From NCBI GenBank assembly GCA_023078555.1, contig CM041199.1:558001-622000 (forward strand): 64,000 bases of DNA, read 5' to 3'. Below, piece by piece: positions 23,423-36,700 of this stretch. The DNA is from Ulva prolifera (taxonomy: Eukaryota > Chlorophyta > Ulvophyceae > Ulvales > Ulvaceae). Under the pieces are notes generated by a model. That model had not been told where the DNA came from. It saw only the letters and a program-made list of their open reading frames with translations, and did no database searches. The position numbers and the translations under genes are program-made. The stretch's first letter is position 1, and each line of letters opens with the position of its first letter.

Positions 23423-24299
23423 CCGGCTGGTGACAGATCTCGCCTAATTCTGCCGCTTGGCAGGCTTCACGATTTTACAGATGCGCCAAGGCTGCCCAAG
23501 ATCGTATCACCATTGTAGGTCAAACAGGCGCCCTCCAACCTGGCACAGTACACAGACTACTGGTCTGCACAGCTCTGGCACGCAGACTCTGCAGAGTTGA
23601 CACTCTCATGAGAGTGAGCTGCAGCATGCTCACGTTGTACACCAGGGCACAGCTCTGGCACTCGAGGCCCGTTTGTGTAGACATCAAGCAAGCTATGCAA
23701 CGATGACACTGGAGATGAAAAATGTAGGCAGGCCACGTATTACGCCTGAAGAGCCATTGCCTGCTTACACGCCAATGGGTGGCAGCAAAGTGTGTGCACT
23801 CCTGCTTCAGTTGTCGCGAGACACTTTGGCTGGTAGCTGATGCATTCTCTGGAGATGGCCGGACCTGGCCGGCAGAAGCTGTTCGCGTTGCACACTGCAG
23901 CCGTCTTTGGCAACGTGTTCTCTGATGCCGCGAGTGTTCACAGCACGCGACCTCTGCGACGCAGGCTTGGAAACAGCTGCACCTGTAGCCGCGCACAACA
24001 CGAGCGGGACAGCTGCGTGAGCTCGTACGAACGCATGTGTTGTAGAAGCCGCCGCGCGAGCCAGTTATTTTCAGCAAGCTGATACAATAGACCGCAAATG
24101 CAGGTTCTTTTGTTGGTCAATAAATCTGGCGTGGTCTCGCTTATCCCTGCGCTGTGCAGTGTTCAGGAGAGCATTAGGAGAAACCTCAGTAAACTTCAAT
24201 TCCTTCCTACGGCAAAACGCATATTTGCGTTCATTCCCCTTGTTTCTACGACGGAGCCTTCGCGAGACGTTTGAGGCAAGTGTCTCTAAAGCAAGCGCC
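23423..24299. other. upstream flank of the CysQ gene
   Basis: No separate gene. From about 24159 the frame of CysQ exon 1 is open without an ATG. It encodes an Arg/Ser/Leu-rich stretch (FLRQNAYLRSFPLFLRRSLR), which could be a leader if translation started upstream, or simply 5' UTR. Confidence 0.4.
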
Positions 24300-26645
24300 A
24301 TGGGAGCAGCAGAGTCCATTCCGAGGCCTGCCGCGCAGAATCCAGCTGAGCGCCGTACTATGGCCATGACTCACTCTGTGAAGGTGAGCCTTTGAAAATG
24401 CCGGCGTGAAGGTGATTGCGAGATCATGTCCAACGTAACGCCCATGCGAGCTCGTAAGCTGGCGCAGATGCGGGCGTTTCCTCGCTCCAGACTACGGCCC
24501 GGGCCCTTGGTCACCAAGACTTGCGTAGCTCTGCATGCCTACGCTCTGGAGCCTGTCGTCTTCCACGGGTTGCACGCATATCCCCATGACGCCCTGCGTG
24601 CTGCACTGGAACGCTGACTGCAGATAGAGCTGGATCTGGATGTAAACCGCCTGATAACCATCGCAGAGGAGGCTGGTAAAGCGATTATGAAGGTCTATGA
24701 GGGGGACAACTGGGACGTGGACCATAAGGCTGATGACAGTCCACTGACACGAGCTGACAAGGAAGCCAACCAGATCATCTGCGATGCGCTGATGGAATGG
24801 ACTCCCCATATCCCCATCATCTCAGAGGAAAACAAGCTCGTCCCGTACTCCATCCGCAAGGTCTGCCCGACTTCTCTCTCTCCTCAACACTGCATGTGAA
24901 GCCGCTTCGAGCACTGGAGGTCCGTGATTTGTGCATGAGCTATAGCTTTCATCGTGATTGTCTCACAACCACCTCAATATAATTCTGCGTGTCAGACCGT
25001 GCTGTCTGGTCACCATGACCATGTCACACTGCTGCATTCAGGGCAGCTTCTGTGCCTCAGCACATCTCAGCACTCTGGTCAGGTAGCACCCCTAGCCCAC
25101 CCCGAGCCATCCCTGAGCACCGAATGCTCTCAGTCGTCAAACCCAACAACGGCTCGACCATCCTGGTGCAGAAAGACGCACTCTCCGTTGCCGTCGAGGC
25201 ACATTGGCGCAAGCGTTTGATCCGTTGCCATGCCCTTCTCCCATCGTTCAGTGCATATGCATGGCCGCCTTGCTCCTGTACATCTGCAGCCTCTGTGCCA
25301 TGGCTGGGTGCCTCCTGTCAAAGGGTACATCATGCTGTCTGTCAATCGCTGGTGTCACAAAGATGAGTTTCCCAAGACGCTGCTTCCCCGACGTACCGTG
25401 TTACGGCACAACAGGCACGCGGTGCCCTCCTCTTGCCAGCACTGCCCTGCGGCTCCGTCTCGGTCCCTGACACGCGCTGCTGCGGCTGCAGAACTACGAG
25501 TTCTGCTGGATCGTGGACCCCCTCGACGGCACGAAGGAGTTCATCAAGCGCGTGCCGCACTTCACGGTGAACATCGCGCTCGTTCGTAAGAACGCGCCGG
25601 TGATGGGCGTCGTGTACACGCCCGCCGCCGACACCACCCACTTTGCGATCAAGGGCCGCGGCGCCTTTGTGCGGTGCGTTACCCCCCCCCCCCCCCCCCC
25701 AGCATGCATGCGCGGAGCCCTGCCTGCACCGCCCCTCCGGCCCGGCCGGGGCAGCCGATACGCACTCACCAGGCACACGGGCTGCCAGCTGCCGCCCTGT
25801 TGTCCTGCACGCGACCCCATGCTACGCACAGCATGCGGGCTGTGCATGGAGCAGGCGGCCAGCCCCCTCTGCCGCTGCTCGCCTGTGCGCTCGTGGCGTC
25901 TATGCGGCTGCCGACTGGCCTGAGGTGAGCGCAGGGGTGAGATGTGTGTGAGCATGCAGGACGCCGACAGGTGACGACCAGAAGGTGCGGTGCAAGAAGT
26001 ACGACCCGGCGGAGGACGGCATCACCGTCGTCGGCAGCGCCAGCCACATGAGCGCCCTCACCGAGCAGTTCCTCTCGCAGTACTCCAACCCCAGCCTCAC
26101 GCAGATCGGGTCCTCCCTCAAGTTCTTGCTGGTGCGTGCGACCTCTCAGCCACCACCACAGTGACCGTTCGTCTTCCGTTGCGGGTCATCTGTACCCCTG
26201 TAGCCACTGGACCAGCGCGGGGGAGGCGCTACCAGGCCCGCGTGGGGCAGCAGCGCGGATGTCAGTGTGGGGCGCGAGGGTGAGTGCGTGTGGAGTGCAG
26301 GTGGCGGAGGGGCTCGCGAGCTGCTACCCGCGCCTCGCGCCGACGTGCGAGTGGGACACGGCGGCGGCCCACATCATCGTCGAGGAGGCCGGGGGCTCCG
26401 TGATGCAGGCGGGCCGGTGCGACAACAAGGGCCAGGCGCTGGAGGACTGGAAGGAGGTGCTCCCGCAGGAGAAGGTGGTGGAGTACAACAAGGAGGACGT
26501 GCTCAATCCGTTCTTCGTCGTGTATGGCCGCCGCGGCGCCGACGAGCCTGCGGCGGTGCCAGCCGCCGACGCAGCGGCCGGGGCCGCGCCGCCGCCGGAG
26601 GCTGTGGCGGAGGACGCGGAGGACAAGCCACAGAACGGTGTATAG
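24300..26645 (+). CDS. cysQ: 3'(2'),5'-bisphosphate nucleotidase, CysQ type (inositol-monophosphatase superfamily)
   Basis: Five exons join in phase: 24300-24383, 24624-24860, 25492-25673, 25960-26131 and 26301-26645, giving about 339 residues. The enzyme removes the 3'-phosphate from adenosine 3',5'-bisphosphate (PAP), a by-product of sulfate assimilation and sulfotransferases, and depends on Mg2+. Family motifs are all present: KADDSPLTRADKEAN, IISEEN, WIVDPLDGTKEFI, QIGSSLKFLLVAEG and WDTAAAH. The DPLDGT and SEE residues are the metal ligands. The GSSLKF motif and the overall pattern match bacterial CysQ better than plant SAL1 as I remember them. Exon 1 encodes a short N-terminal extension, so a transit peptide is uncertain. 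The C-terminus carries an Ala/Pro-rich tail beyond the domain. Intron 3 begins with a 19-base poly-C run. The gene converges with SWR1. Confidence 0.92.
25682..25700 (+). repeat. poly-C tract (19 C) inside CysQ intron 3
   Basis: Nineteen C bases start eight bases after the 5' splice site (25674) of intron 3 and are followed directly by AG. A tract of this kind would normally be expected at the 3' end of an intron. The same placement recurs in other genes of the window. Confidence 0.95.
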
Positions 26646-27708
26646 GCGGGCACGCTGCCGCGGGTGTGAGAACAGCGGGGTACTTCTTGCTAGCTACCCC
26701 TGGTGCTGGCAGCGAGTGGACGCTGTGCACTGGTTGAAGGGACGGAGGGCTCAGCTCCGGCTCACCAGCGAATGTGGTTGGGCGGCGCGCACACATGCGT
26801 TGAGCTTTCCTGTGTCGAGTAGTATGCCGGGTGCGGCACATAGCCGGCATTCGGCTGACGTGACGTCGGCTAGCGGTGTGAGGTATCTCGGCGGCAGAGT
26901 GTGCACGGCAAGCAAGGATGAAGTGGCGGGTTGGCTTGATCGGCCGCACATGCATCTCAATTGCGTTGGGCTGCGATGTAGGCCATAGCTGGTCCACCCG
27001 TTCCACACCGTTCACACGGGCTTTCGTGTGGTGATGGCCTGACCGCCGACAAGGTGGTGACGGGCCGATGCGCCAGCAGCACTCAACAGTGCACTTGACA
27101 TCCTAGCACCGTACTGTACAGTAGCGGGCTGCACCGCTGCAAGATCGCTGATTCATGTAGTGTATGCTGTGCGATGCGGTGAGTTGTGCTGGACATGATG
27201 TACTGACAAGAATTAGACAGAGAGTGGCACTGTGTGACTGATGTCAGTGCAAACGGCACTGATCTGAAGATCAGGCATTCCAGAGGAAACCCCAATGCTT
27301 ACAGTTGAGACTGACCGAGGTTTCCAGCAGACAAGCATTGACAGCCTTCCTGCTGTTGTCATCCATAATTACACCTGCCATGATACATGCACGGGCATCC
27401 TACCTAACGACATTGACGCGCACAGGCGCCGCATGCACTCCCCGGTCCCAAGCAACATGACACAGCGGGCTCTGTCCACCTTGCACCTCGCCAAGCGGGC
27501 AGATTCTTCATTGTTCATGCACATCCCTGCTGAAGGGGAGGGAGATACCCGCACATGCTTCAGTAGACAGACAGCTCAAGGGACAGGAAATCCCCGTCGC
27601 CATCGCCCTCCGCACCACCAACCAGCGCCCCCATGCATGTTACCCACGTTGCCATCGCTTGGGTACATGTGCAATGCCGGCGGCAGCCAGCTCACGGCTT
27701 CAACACCC
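26646..27708. other. convergent intergenic region between CysQ and SWR1
   Basis: It holds the 3' ends of both genes. Open frames are short, and I see no third gene or clear terminator-like structure. Confidence 0.5.
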
Positions 27709-30700
27709 TCAGGAGCCTCCTGGGGGACCTTGTGTCGGGCCGCCGTGCTGACCGCCGCTTGTGTTGGCCCCCTGCCCTGGAATCTGAAAGGTCCCCTGCG
27801 GCGCAAGCATAGCACTTGGTGGCTGCCCCAGTGGGGCGGGGGCCTGCATGCCATGCATGCCGAACGGCGGCACAGCACCCGGCAGCGCACTGGGGAGCTG
27901 CCGCCCCGGCATCCCTGGACCGCCCGGCTGCTGCTGCATCATGCCCGGCTGCTGCTGCATCATGCCGGGCTGCTGCTGCATCATATGCAGCATCGCCGCC
28001 GGGTGTGCAGCCGTTCCAGGTAGCGACATCGCCCCGAGCGCTTGCGCCGGCACATACGTCGGCGCGCCTCCTAGCGGCGCGAACCCCAACGGCGCAGGAG
28101 CTCCCGCAGCGCCGGCATGGCCCATGCGCAACGGCGCATGCACCATCGCGGACACCGGCACGCCGCCCCCGGCCGCGGGCCGTACGAGCGGCTGCGCAGC
28201 ATTCACCATTGGGTACGCAGGCCGCGCATGCTGTGCGTGCTGCGCCGGCGGCGCGGCAGCGGCCGCGCCGCGGGGTGCGCCGTGCGCTCCCCCCTGCTGC
28301 TGCATGAGCATCGAGAGCGCGTTATTCGAGTCCCCGGGGTTCTGCAGCGCAGCAGACAGCATGGACTGCACAGCCGGGGGCAGCGTCGCCATGACTGCCG
28401 CTGTCGGTGCAGGCGGCGTGGCGGCGTGAGCAGGCGCTGCGGCACTGACGGCGGGGGGACGCGCGGTGGGGACCGCAGGGGCTGCGTGCTGCGTGGCTCC
28501 CAGGGGGACGGCGGCAGTGACCTGTGGCACGATGGGGGCGCCCCTCTGCAGTGCAGCTGCCGGCACGGCCGCTGATGCGTTCGTCGCTCCTGCACATCAG
28601 GTCGTGGGTGGCGCAGGTGCAGTGTACTGTCACGCCCCACATGCAGTACCAGAGAGACACGCAGGTGGATCGAGAGCGTCAAGGCATTCGATCTGCAGTG
28701 TATCGCAGTGGGCTTCAGTATGAAGCAACCAGATGGCATTGCACACGCTAGGAGTTCATACCACATCGCAAGCAGGCAGAAACCATCCACCCTGGCACAG
28801 TGCAACCGGCCGCAACAGTATACAGCATGTTTGGCTGCTGTCAAAGCACACCTGCGCCGCCAGAATTATCCATGCTTTGCAGACCATTCGCGAGCTCCGC
28901 AGGCGCCGCCAGGCCCGCACTACCATGCATGTCGCCCGCACCCATAACCGCGCTCACCGCACCGGGCGCCATGCCTGTGGCTGCTGCCGGCGCCGCGGAC
29001 TCCGGTGCGGCCGCCGCCGCCTGCTGCTGCTGCGGCGCCGCAGCACACGGGTCGTGTTGCACCACTGGCGGCGGCAGGCCGGCGATGCGTGCGTCAACGC
29101 AGCGCAACACCGCATCAAACGAGTCCGCGGTGACCGCCCGGAGGACCTGCCGGGAAGCTGACGCAGCCGTGACGCCAGGTTGCGCGGCCGCCTGCTCCAA
29201 GACTGCGGACACGGCGGAGCTGAGCCCTGCCCGCACGCCTGCGGGGGTCGCACCGAAGCGCCGGGGGTACAGCGTGTCTGCGGCCGACCCCGCGAGCGCG
29301 GTGGCCGTCTTGTCGCTGGAGAGCCGCGCCGCGATGCGTACTGCAAGCGCGGCTGTGAACATGTCCGCGCGCCCCTCGCCTTCGCCGCTGCTGACCCCGA
29401 CCAGCACGGCGGCCCGCTGCTGCGCGGCGCTGGCGTCGCGCACCCGCCCCGTGCCAGCCTTAGCCTCCACTGTCTCAGCAAGCGCCTCCCACGGCTTCAC
29501 CTTGGTAAGGTTTGCGTCCCCGCCGCGCAGCGCGGCAGCTGCAGCAGCGCACAGCGCGCGGTCCTCCACCGGCGTGAACGTCAGCGGTGGCTGCGCTGCG
29601 GCCGGCGGCAGCGCAGCAGCCGCCGGCGAGGCCGCGGCAGCGGCCGCCGGTGCGGCGGCCACGCCGCCCGCTGCGGCGACAGCCGCCTGCGCGGAGAGCT
29701 GTGCCTTACGGTCGGCGGCGGCCGCCGCCTCCGCCTGCATGCGCGCAGCGTCCGCCGCGGCGGCTTGCGTCGCCGCCCACTCGCGCGCGCGCCGCTCCTC
29801 CTCGGCCTGCCACGCCTCGAACTTCCGCTTGCGGTGCTCCTCCCGCCGCAGGTACTTCCAGAACAGCCGCCGCGCCTCGAGGGGGTCCCAGTCGGTGACG
29901 AGGTTCTCGTCAGGGTTATCATCGTCGACGTCCGCCGGCGGCGCAGCTGCCGCGGCGAGCATGGGGTTGTCAGGGTTGTCGAGCGCCGTGCGGCTGCCGC
30001 CCTGCTCGTTTGCGACCGCCTTGCCCTGCTCTAAAAGGGCATCAGCCATCGCCTCATAGTCCACATTGCCCATCTCCGCCTCACACACCTGCACCACTCC
30101 TTTCCCACTGAGTCCATGCATGCCGAAGCCCCCAGCCACACGCCTGCAGCTCCGCACCACCCGCGCCTGTGTGAAGAGCTTCAACTCAATCGTTGGTGGC
30201 ACCGTCTGCCCACAATGATGTAGCAGACCTGTTCAACGCGTTTCTGGATTACGCTCATGCACTTGCATCCATGTGCTCAGGGCCGCACCCGCACGGCGTA
30301 CTTCTCGATCGGCCGCAGCATCGTCTGCGCCTCGGCCGCGGTTGCCTTCAGCACCGCCGGCCCTGCTTCCAAGGCCTTCCCAGCCCCATCCCCCGCGCCT
30401 CCTGCCCCCTCCCCGGCGGCCTTTGCGGCTCCACCATCTGCCGCGTTCTCGTCAAAGTCCGCCGCGTTCTCCTGCGCCACCTCCGCCTCCGCCTCTGCCG
30501 CCGCAGCCACGTCCGCCGCGTCCTCCGCCTGCGCGATCGCCTTCTTATACTCCTCATCCGAAATCTTGTCGATTTTCTGGGGCACGACTCCCAACAAATC
30601 GTCCCCGAGCAGGTCCCGGACGTCGGATGTCGCGAGGCTCTTGGTGCCAGAGGCGGCCGCGGAGGTGGCGGCGGCGCTGCCGGAGAAGCCGCCGCTCTGG

Positions 30701-33700
30701 ATCGCGAGGTGGTCGAGGTGGCGCTTCTGGTTGCTCTTGCGCAGGATGTTCTCCTCGATCGTGTGCTCGGAGATGAGGCGGTAGATGTGCACCTCGCGGG
30801 TTTGCCCGATGCGGTGACATCGATCCTGCACCACACCGCTGACCTGCTCTACCCGTTTGCTGCAGACTAATGGACCTGAACCTTTTGTGACACCCGAGGG
30901 GGGCACGAGTGACCGGGCGCTCTGACGGGAGTTGATCTTTGTTGTGTGCATGAGTCGGACGCTTCAAATAGAATGCTGTCGGCTGCGTTGCGTAGTGGTA
31001 TGCTTTGGTCTGCTTCGCTGCTATGCAATGGCCCAGGCTCATGTAATGTGTGAGGGTATCGGTGACCACGCCTCTGCCAAAACTGAATCTGTGCTGTGCG
31101 GCGGGGGGGCAAGAGTGCGCCCCTGATTTGAGACTGCGTTCTCGCAGCACTCCACCGACCTCTTGGGTCTTGGGCCTACATTCTGGCGATCCGCCACGAG
31201 GCCTCGTTCGAGATCGGGCTGCTGTCGCAGCAAGGAACAGGAACAGACCGACAGGGTGTCCAACGCAGGCACTCACTGCATGCATGCAACTCCACAACAC
31301 CCGGCCCCCTCACCCACAACACCCGCCCAAGCTCTGCTGCACCCCACAACCAACAAACCAAATGCATGTGGGGCTTGCAGGGTCGTTGCTGCCAAGCTGT
31401 CGCAGCAAACCAGAGACGCAACCCTACAGAACCGCCAGCACAGCGGGCACAGCACAGCGGGCACAGCACGCACCTGTGCCTGCTGGTCCATTGCCGGGTT
31501 CCAGTCGGAGTCGTAGAAGATGACGCAGTTGGCGCCGGTGAGGTTGATGCCGACGCCCCCCGAGCGCGTCGAGAGGATGAAGGCGGTGTACCGGGGGTCG
31601 CTGTTGAAGCGCGTCATGAGGTCCTGCCGCTGCTGCGGCTTTGTGCTGCCGTCGAGGCGCATGTACGTCACGGAGTGGAGGTTGAGGAAGGCCTCGAGGA
31701 CGTCGAGCATCTTGGACATCTGCGTGAAGATGAGGCACCGGCTGCCGTCGGCCTTGAGGCGCCCGAGCAGCACCGCGAGCTGCTGCAGCTTTCCTGCACA
31801 CTGTTCCGCATGCATGTAGGTAATGCATGCGTGCATGTAAGGAGGTGCACGACGGGGTCGCGGCGCGGGGATGTAAGTACGGCAGAACCGCGGAGTCGTG
31901 GGGTGAGACGCGCTTGTGCATCATATGTTTGGTGCCGGTGGTGGCAACCTCCTTCAGTGACGGGAGTAATGATGGTGTTGGAGGGCGGCACTGGCAGCTG
32001 TGCTTGCTGGCGTCGGCTGATCGGAGGGTGCTGCGGGGTCGAGTGTGGTGCTGAGGTGGGGGTGCGCACCACAGTCAAACTGGATGAGGCGGCGGTCTGG
32101 GAAGTACAGCTTCTGCCTGATGATGGCAGCGTGGAATGGCGCAGACAGGCGACGTGCCTGCTGCAGCACGCCCGCCGCCGCGGCGGCTGCGGTCAGCGCC
32201 ATCGCGGCCGTCGGCCGCGACACCTCGACCGGTCGCGCCCGCACCGCCGGCACCACGCACGTGAACGCCCGCACCACGCCATCCACAGACACCAGCCGCT
32301 GCGCCGCCGTCAGCACCGCCGCAGCGAGCGCGCCCGCCGCAGTGCTGCCCGGCAGGTGCGCGTCCCGCGCCCGCACCTCGACGTGCACTGCGCAGCGCGC
32401 GTCCACGCCGACCAGCGGCCGCCCATGCGCGCATCGCAACGCGCTGATGCACGAGTTGCGCGCCGCGGCGGAGGCCGCCGCCGCGACACGGCGTGCCGCA
32501 TCCGTGGCGAGCGCCTCGCGCAGCGCTGTGACCGTTACCTCGGAGATGCCGGCGGCAGCGGCGGCGGCTGCCGCCGCGGCCGCCAGCCGCGCCTCCGCGG
32601 CGCCGGCCGCCGCCGCCGGCTCCAGCCGCGGCGCGGCCAGCGCCGCAGCACGGCCCTCGGCATACCGCCCGCGGCTCTCGAGCCACGCCGGCATCAGCCC
32701 CGCAGCGGCCCACCCCTCCCCCCGCCCACCCCACTCCCCCGTCGCCCCCGCGACCAGCCGCGGCACGCCGAGCCACAGCGGCGGCATGTCGTACGCAGAG
32801 ATGATCGGGCGGCCCTCGAAGAGGTCCGGGTGGTTGCAGACCTTGCGCAGCTGCATGAGGACGTTCATGATGGCGATGAAGCTGCCGGACGACATCGAGT
32901 CGCGGGTGGAGCGGGCCCCGAGGAAGTCATCGTAAAGGGTGCGCTGGCGCCGCGACAGGCGGCACATGATGACGTGCTCATGCTTCTGGGGCAGCTGCTT
33001 CTCCACCTCCTGCACACGCACACCCGCCGTGTGGTCCGCCTGCTGCATGCATGCATGCCTGTGCTTGTGCTGAAACTGGGATCATGCTCAGCAGAAGCCA
33101 CCAAGCAAACGTAGCCGCATGCATTCCGATATAATGCAGAAGTAGCGATACAACTGGAGGCGGCAGCACATGCAAGAGAGATGTGGGACCGTTTATCACG
33201 CCGGCCGCCAGAAGAGACGCGCCGACTAGCCAGAGCGGCTTACGACCTGGCCCATGCCCCGCCACTTCAGCAGCACCACCGCAGCACAAGCGCGCTGCAG
33301 CGGCCGCACAGAAGCTGAAGCACGGCTGTAGACTGAATAGAGTGTGCACGGCAGTGTCAGTTCGGCGCGCGCGATCACACAGAACCATTCCGAATATCTA
33401 GGTCTAATTTCTGGATGTCAGGCCCCCGAAAATGCTGCCAGACGACCCGGCCCGAGAGCGCAGGGGAGGCCGGCGGCGCACCTGCTTCATGCGGCGCAGC
33501 ACGAAGGGGCGCAGCACAGCATGCAGGCGGCCGACGAGCGCCGAGTTGACTGCGGACGCGCCCTCGACCATGCCCGTCAGGGGGTTGCTGAACCAGTCCT
33601 GGAAGGCGGCGTGGGAGTGGAAGATGTGGGGCATGAGGAAGTGCATCAGCGACCACAGCTCCATGAGGTCGTTCTGCAGCGGCGTGCCTGCACCACACAT

Positions 33701-36700
33701 CGGCAATCGAACGAGGACATTTGATCTGGTGTGACTGCGAAGAACTGCCCCTTCGCTGCCAGCAGCAGCTGCAGCTGACGTTGATCGTTTGTGAAACACA
33801 TAACAATGGTCCAAGGAACAAGAGCAAGTAGAGTAGGCTGCCTGTACGAGCGTTGTCCTGTACAGGATCTGGACGACTCCCGACGGCCGGGAACACACGC
33901 AGCAGCTTTGCTATTGTGCTTCTGCATATGTGCAGGGGCCATTGCGCGGCAGAACCCGGGGCAGGGATCAAAGAACATAAATCTGACAGTGCCAGCACTG
34001 AAAGCCAGCCAAACGCATGGGGCGCATGGGCGCATGGGAGGGGGGGGGGGGCACCGGTGATGAGGAGGCGGTGGCGCGCCGAGAAGTTGAGCAGCGCCTG
34101 CCAGCGCTGGCTCTTCCAGTTCTTGATCATGTGGGCCTCGTCCAGGATCAGGTACTGCCACCGCCGCCGCCTCAGGATCTTCACATCCTGCACCCCCCCA
34201 GCAGCGTGACATGCATGGAGCGATACCCTGTGCGTCCCGATGATGACACGCGTTGTGGCTACTGCATGGAAGAGCATCAAAGCAGACTTCACACGTTCAG
34301 GAACAGGAAAGCAAGAGACCAGCTGCGGGAGGGCACTCCTGTAACCTGATAACCACATGAGCTCGGTCCATTGCATGGCAGAGCGCCAGAACAGACTACA
34401 CGTCAGAAGTGAAACATCGAGATGGCAGATTTGCTTGACTGTACAGCCTCAGGGCACACCTGCAGCACGAGGTTGTAGCTGGTGATGCAGACGTGGAAGG
34501 CCCCCGGCTTGGACCAGCCCGTGCGCTTCGCCTTGCGCTCCCGCGGCGTGCCAAAGTACGTCAGGATCTTAAACGCCGGAGCAAACTTCTTGAACTCCAT
34601 CTCCCAGTTCAGCATCACCGACGTCGGCACGACGACGAGGTGGGGGCCCCACGACCCGCACTCCGCCGCGAGCCACGCCAGCAGCGAGATTGTCTGCAAT
34701 GCATGGCCTCCATGCGTGAACATTCTGTCTCGTGCCCGGCTGGGACGACCGCCGCCCGACTGGACACGCGCGAATGTTTCACAGGCACACCGCATCTCCT
34801 CGGCACAGCACACCGACGCGTGAATACATGCACCACACAGCCGCGGTGACGCGATGCGCGTGTAAGCACTGGAAAGGGGAACTGCCCACGTGTGCTGATG
34901 CGGCAGTAAAAGCACTGCTACTGCAAGGCGCATGCAGAGCCGACTGGGACACTCCGCTTCTGCAAAGAGGCGAGCTGCACCAGCTTCGGAAAATGCATGG
35001 CTGAGCGCCATACCACAATGCAGCAGAGGCGTTGTCCGTTGGACCAACGGACAACGCCTCCGATGCATGCATGTCCATGCACACGGCTAGCCGCCCACCT
35101 GTGTGACGGCTCACGACCTGGCATACAGCCACTGTTAAGGTCAGGCGCGTGTCCTAGGTGCACTGCACTGGCCCGTTCCAACCCTTCATTACCAGTTCCG
35201 CTGTTTGACCCGAAATTGCCTGGCAGTACTCTACGCAGCGACGTTCCTCCGAAAGGAACACGGAGTGGCGGGGGGGTCTCCGCACCTGCAGCGTTTTGCC
35301 GAGGCCCATCTCGTCCGCGAGGATGCCGTTGATGTTGCGCTTGCAGAGGTTCACGAGCCAGTCGAGGCCGGCGCGCTGGTAGCTGCGCATGTCGGCGCGC
35401 ACGAGGAACGGCACGCGCGTGAGCTCGCTGCCGTCGTCGCCGCCGCGGCCCATGATGCGGCTCTCGAGCGCCTCGTCGCCCGACATCGCCGCGTCGCAGT
35501 CGCTCCACGACTCGTCCGGCGCGGGCGTGCTGCCCCGGCTCGGCCCCTGCATGGACGTGATGCGTGTGGACCCTTGTTCACACCAGATGCATCTGTCCCC
35601 GGGGACAGCGCACTAGCGGTCGGCGAGGCGCTGAACCATGCACCTTGATGGTGAATACCCGTTGGGCAGCGTACACAGGTGGCGGACGTGCAGGACGTGG
35701 TGGGAACAGCCGCCCCTCCCGCCAGCGTCTGCCGCTGTCATCTTGAAAGTCTTGAAAGGCACCCCCGAGGAGCGTCTGAGACCCAGCAGCGTAGTTGGCA
35801 AGAGCTTCAGATGCCGGAAGCGCAGCCACTCACAGCGCCGCCTGATAACGACTCAACGATCACCATTTGGAGGCTCCATTCGAGCATGACGACAATCCCC
35901 TAGATATAATTGTCCCCCGGCGCGAATGCGGAATCCACAAGCATCAGCTCGAGCAGCCAAGCTGGGCGGAGACAGCCAAGTGCTCGGACCCAATTCGCGA
36001 ACACAGAATGGACACGCGCACCAGGCCATTCGTCGGCTTGAACTTGTCCTCTTTGCACACACGCCGCTGGACCTCCCGCTTGAGCTCCGCCTGCTCCTCC
36101 TGGATCTCCAGCAGATCCCGCACCTCCCGCTTCAGGAACCCCTTCGGCGCCTCCCCCCCCTCCACCCCGTCCTCCTGCTTCACCGCAGCCAGCAGCTCCT
36201 CGGGCCCGCTGTCCAGGGACGCAGACCGACGTGACCGCGTTCGCTTGCCCCCCTCTCCCGCCCTCGCCGGCGAGCTGTTCGGCAATGCTGCCGCGGCGGC
36301 CGTCCCTGCAGCGCTGTTCCCCCCTCTGCTGCCGGTGCTGCAGCGGGCGCGCTTGGCCAGGGGAGGGTCAGAGGCGTCGCGGGGGGGCGGGGGCGACGCC
36401 CCCGCTTCGGCAGCGGCGCTGTTGGGGGTCCCGGCGGCGGCAGCGCCGGCGGCGGTGGAGGAGGAGGAGGGGGGGACGCCAAGGAGCTGTTCGAGGGTGA
36501 TGCCCATGGAAGCGGCGACCTCCGCCAGTGACGCATCGCCATCCTTACCGAGCGTGTCGACCTCTGCTTGTGTGTCCTGCAGCGCGGCCGAGGCCATCAT
36601 TCGGGCCCCTCCGACTACTGCCGCCCAGTGCGGGCCACTTGTGGTGACAGGCGTGGCCATACCGTATGCTGCCGCAAACACGCAGCTGCCTGTTTGATCG

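Noticed and set aside
28841-28960. stop codon at 28841 as the end of SWR1
   Set aside because: A GCGCAG-GTGTGC donor just before it joins in phase to an acceptor at 28590, and the continuing Pro/Gln-rich frame runs 292 codons to 27709, so the stop at 28841 lies in an intron.
31366-33114. 582-codon plus-strand frame
   Set aside because: It lies antisense to SWR1 exons 12-13 and their intron. It is Arg-rich and opens only because the opposite strand is GC-saturated coding sequence.
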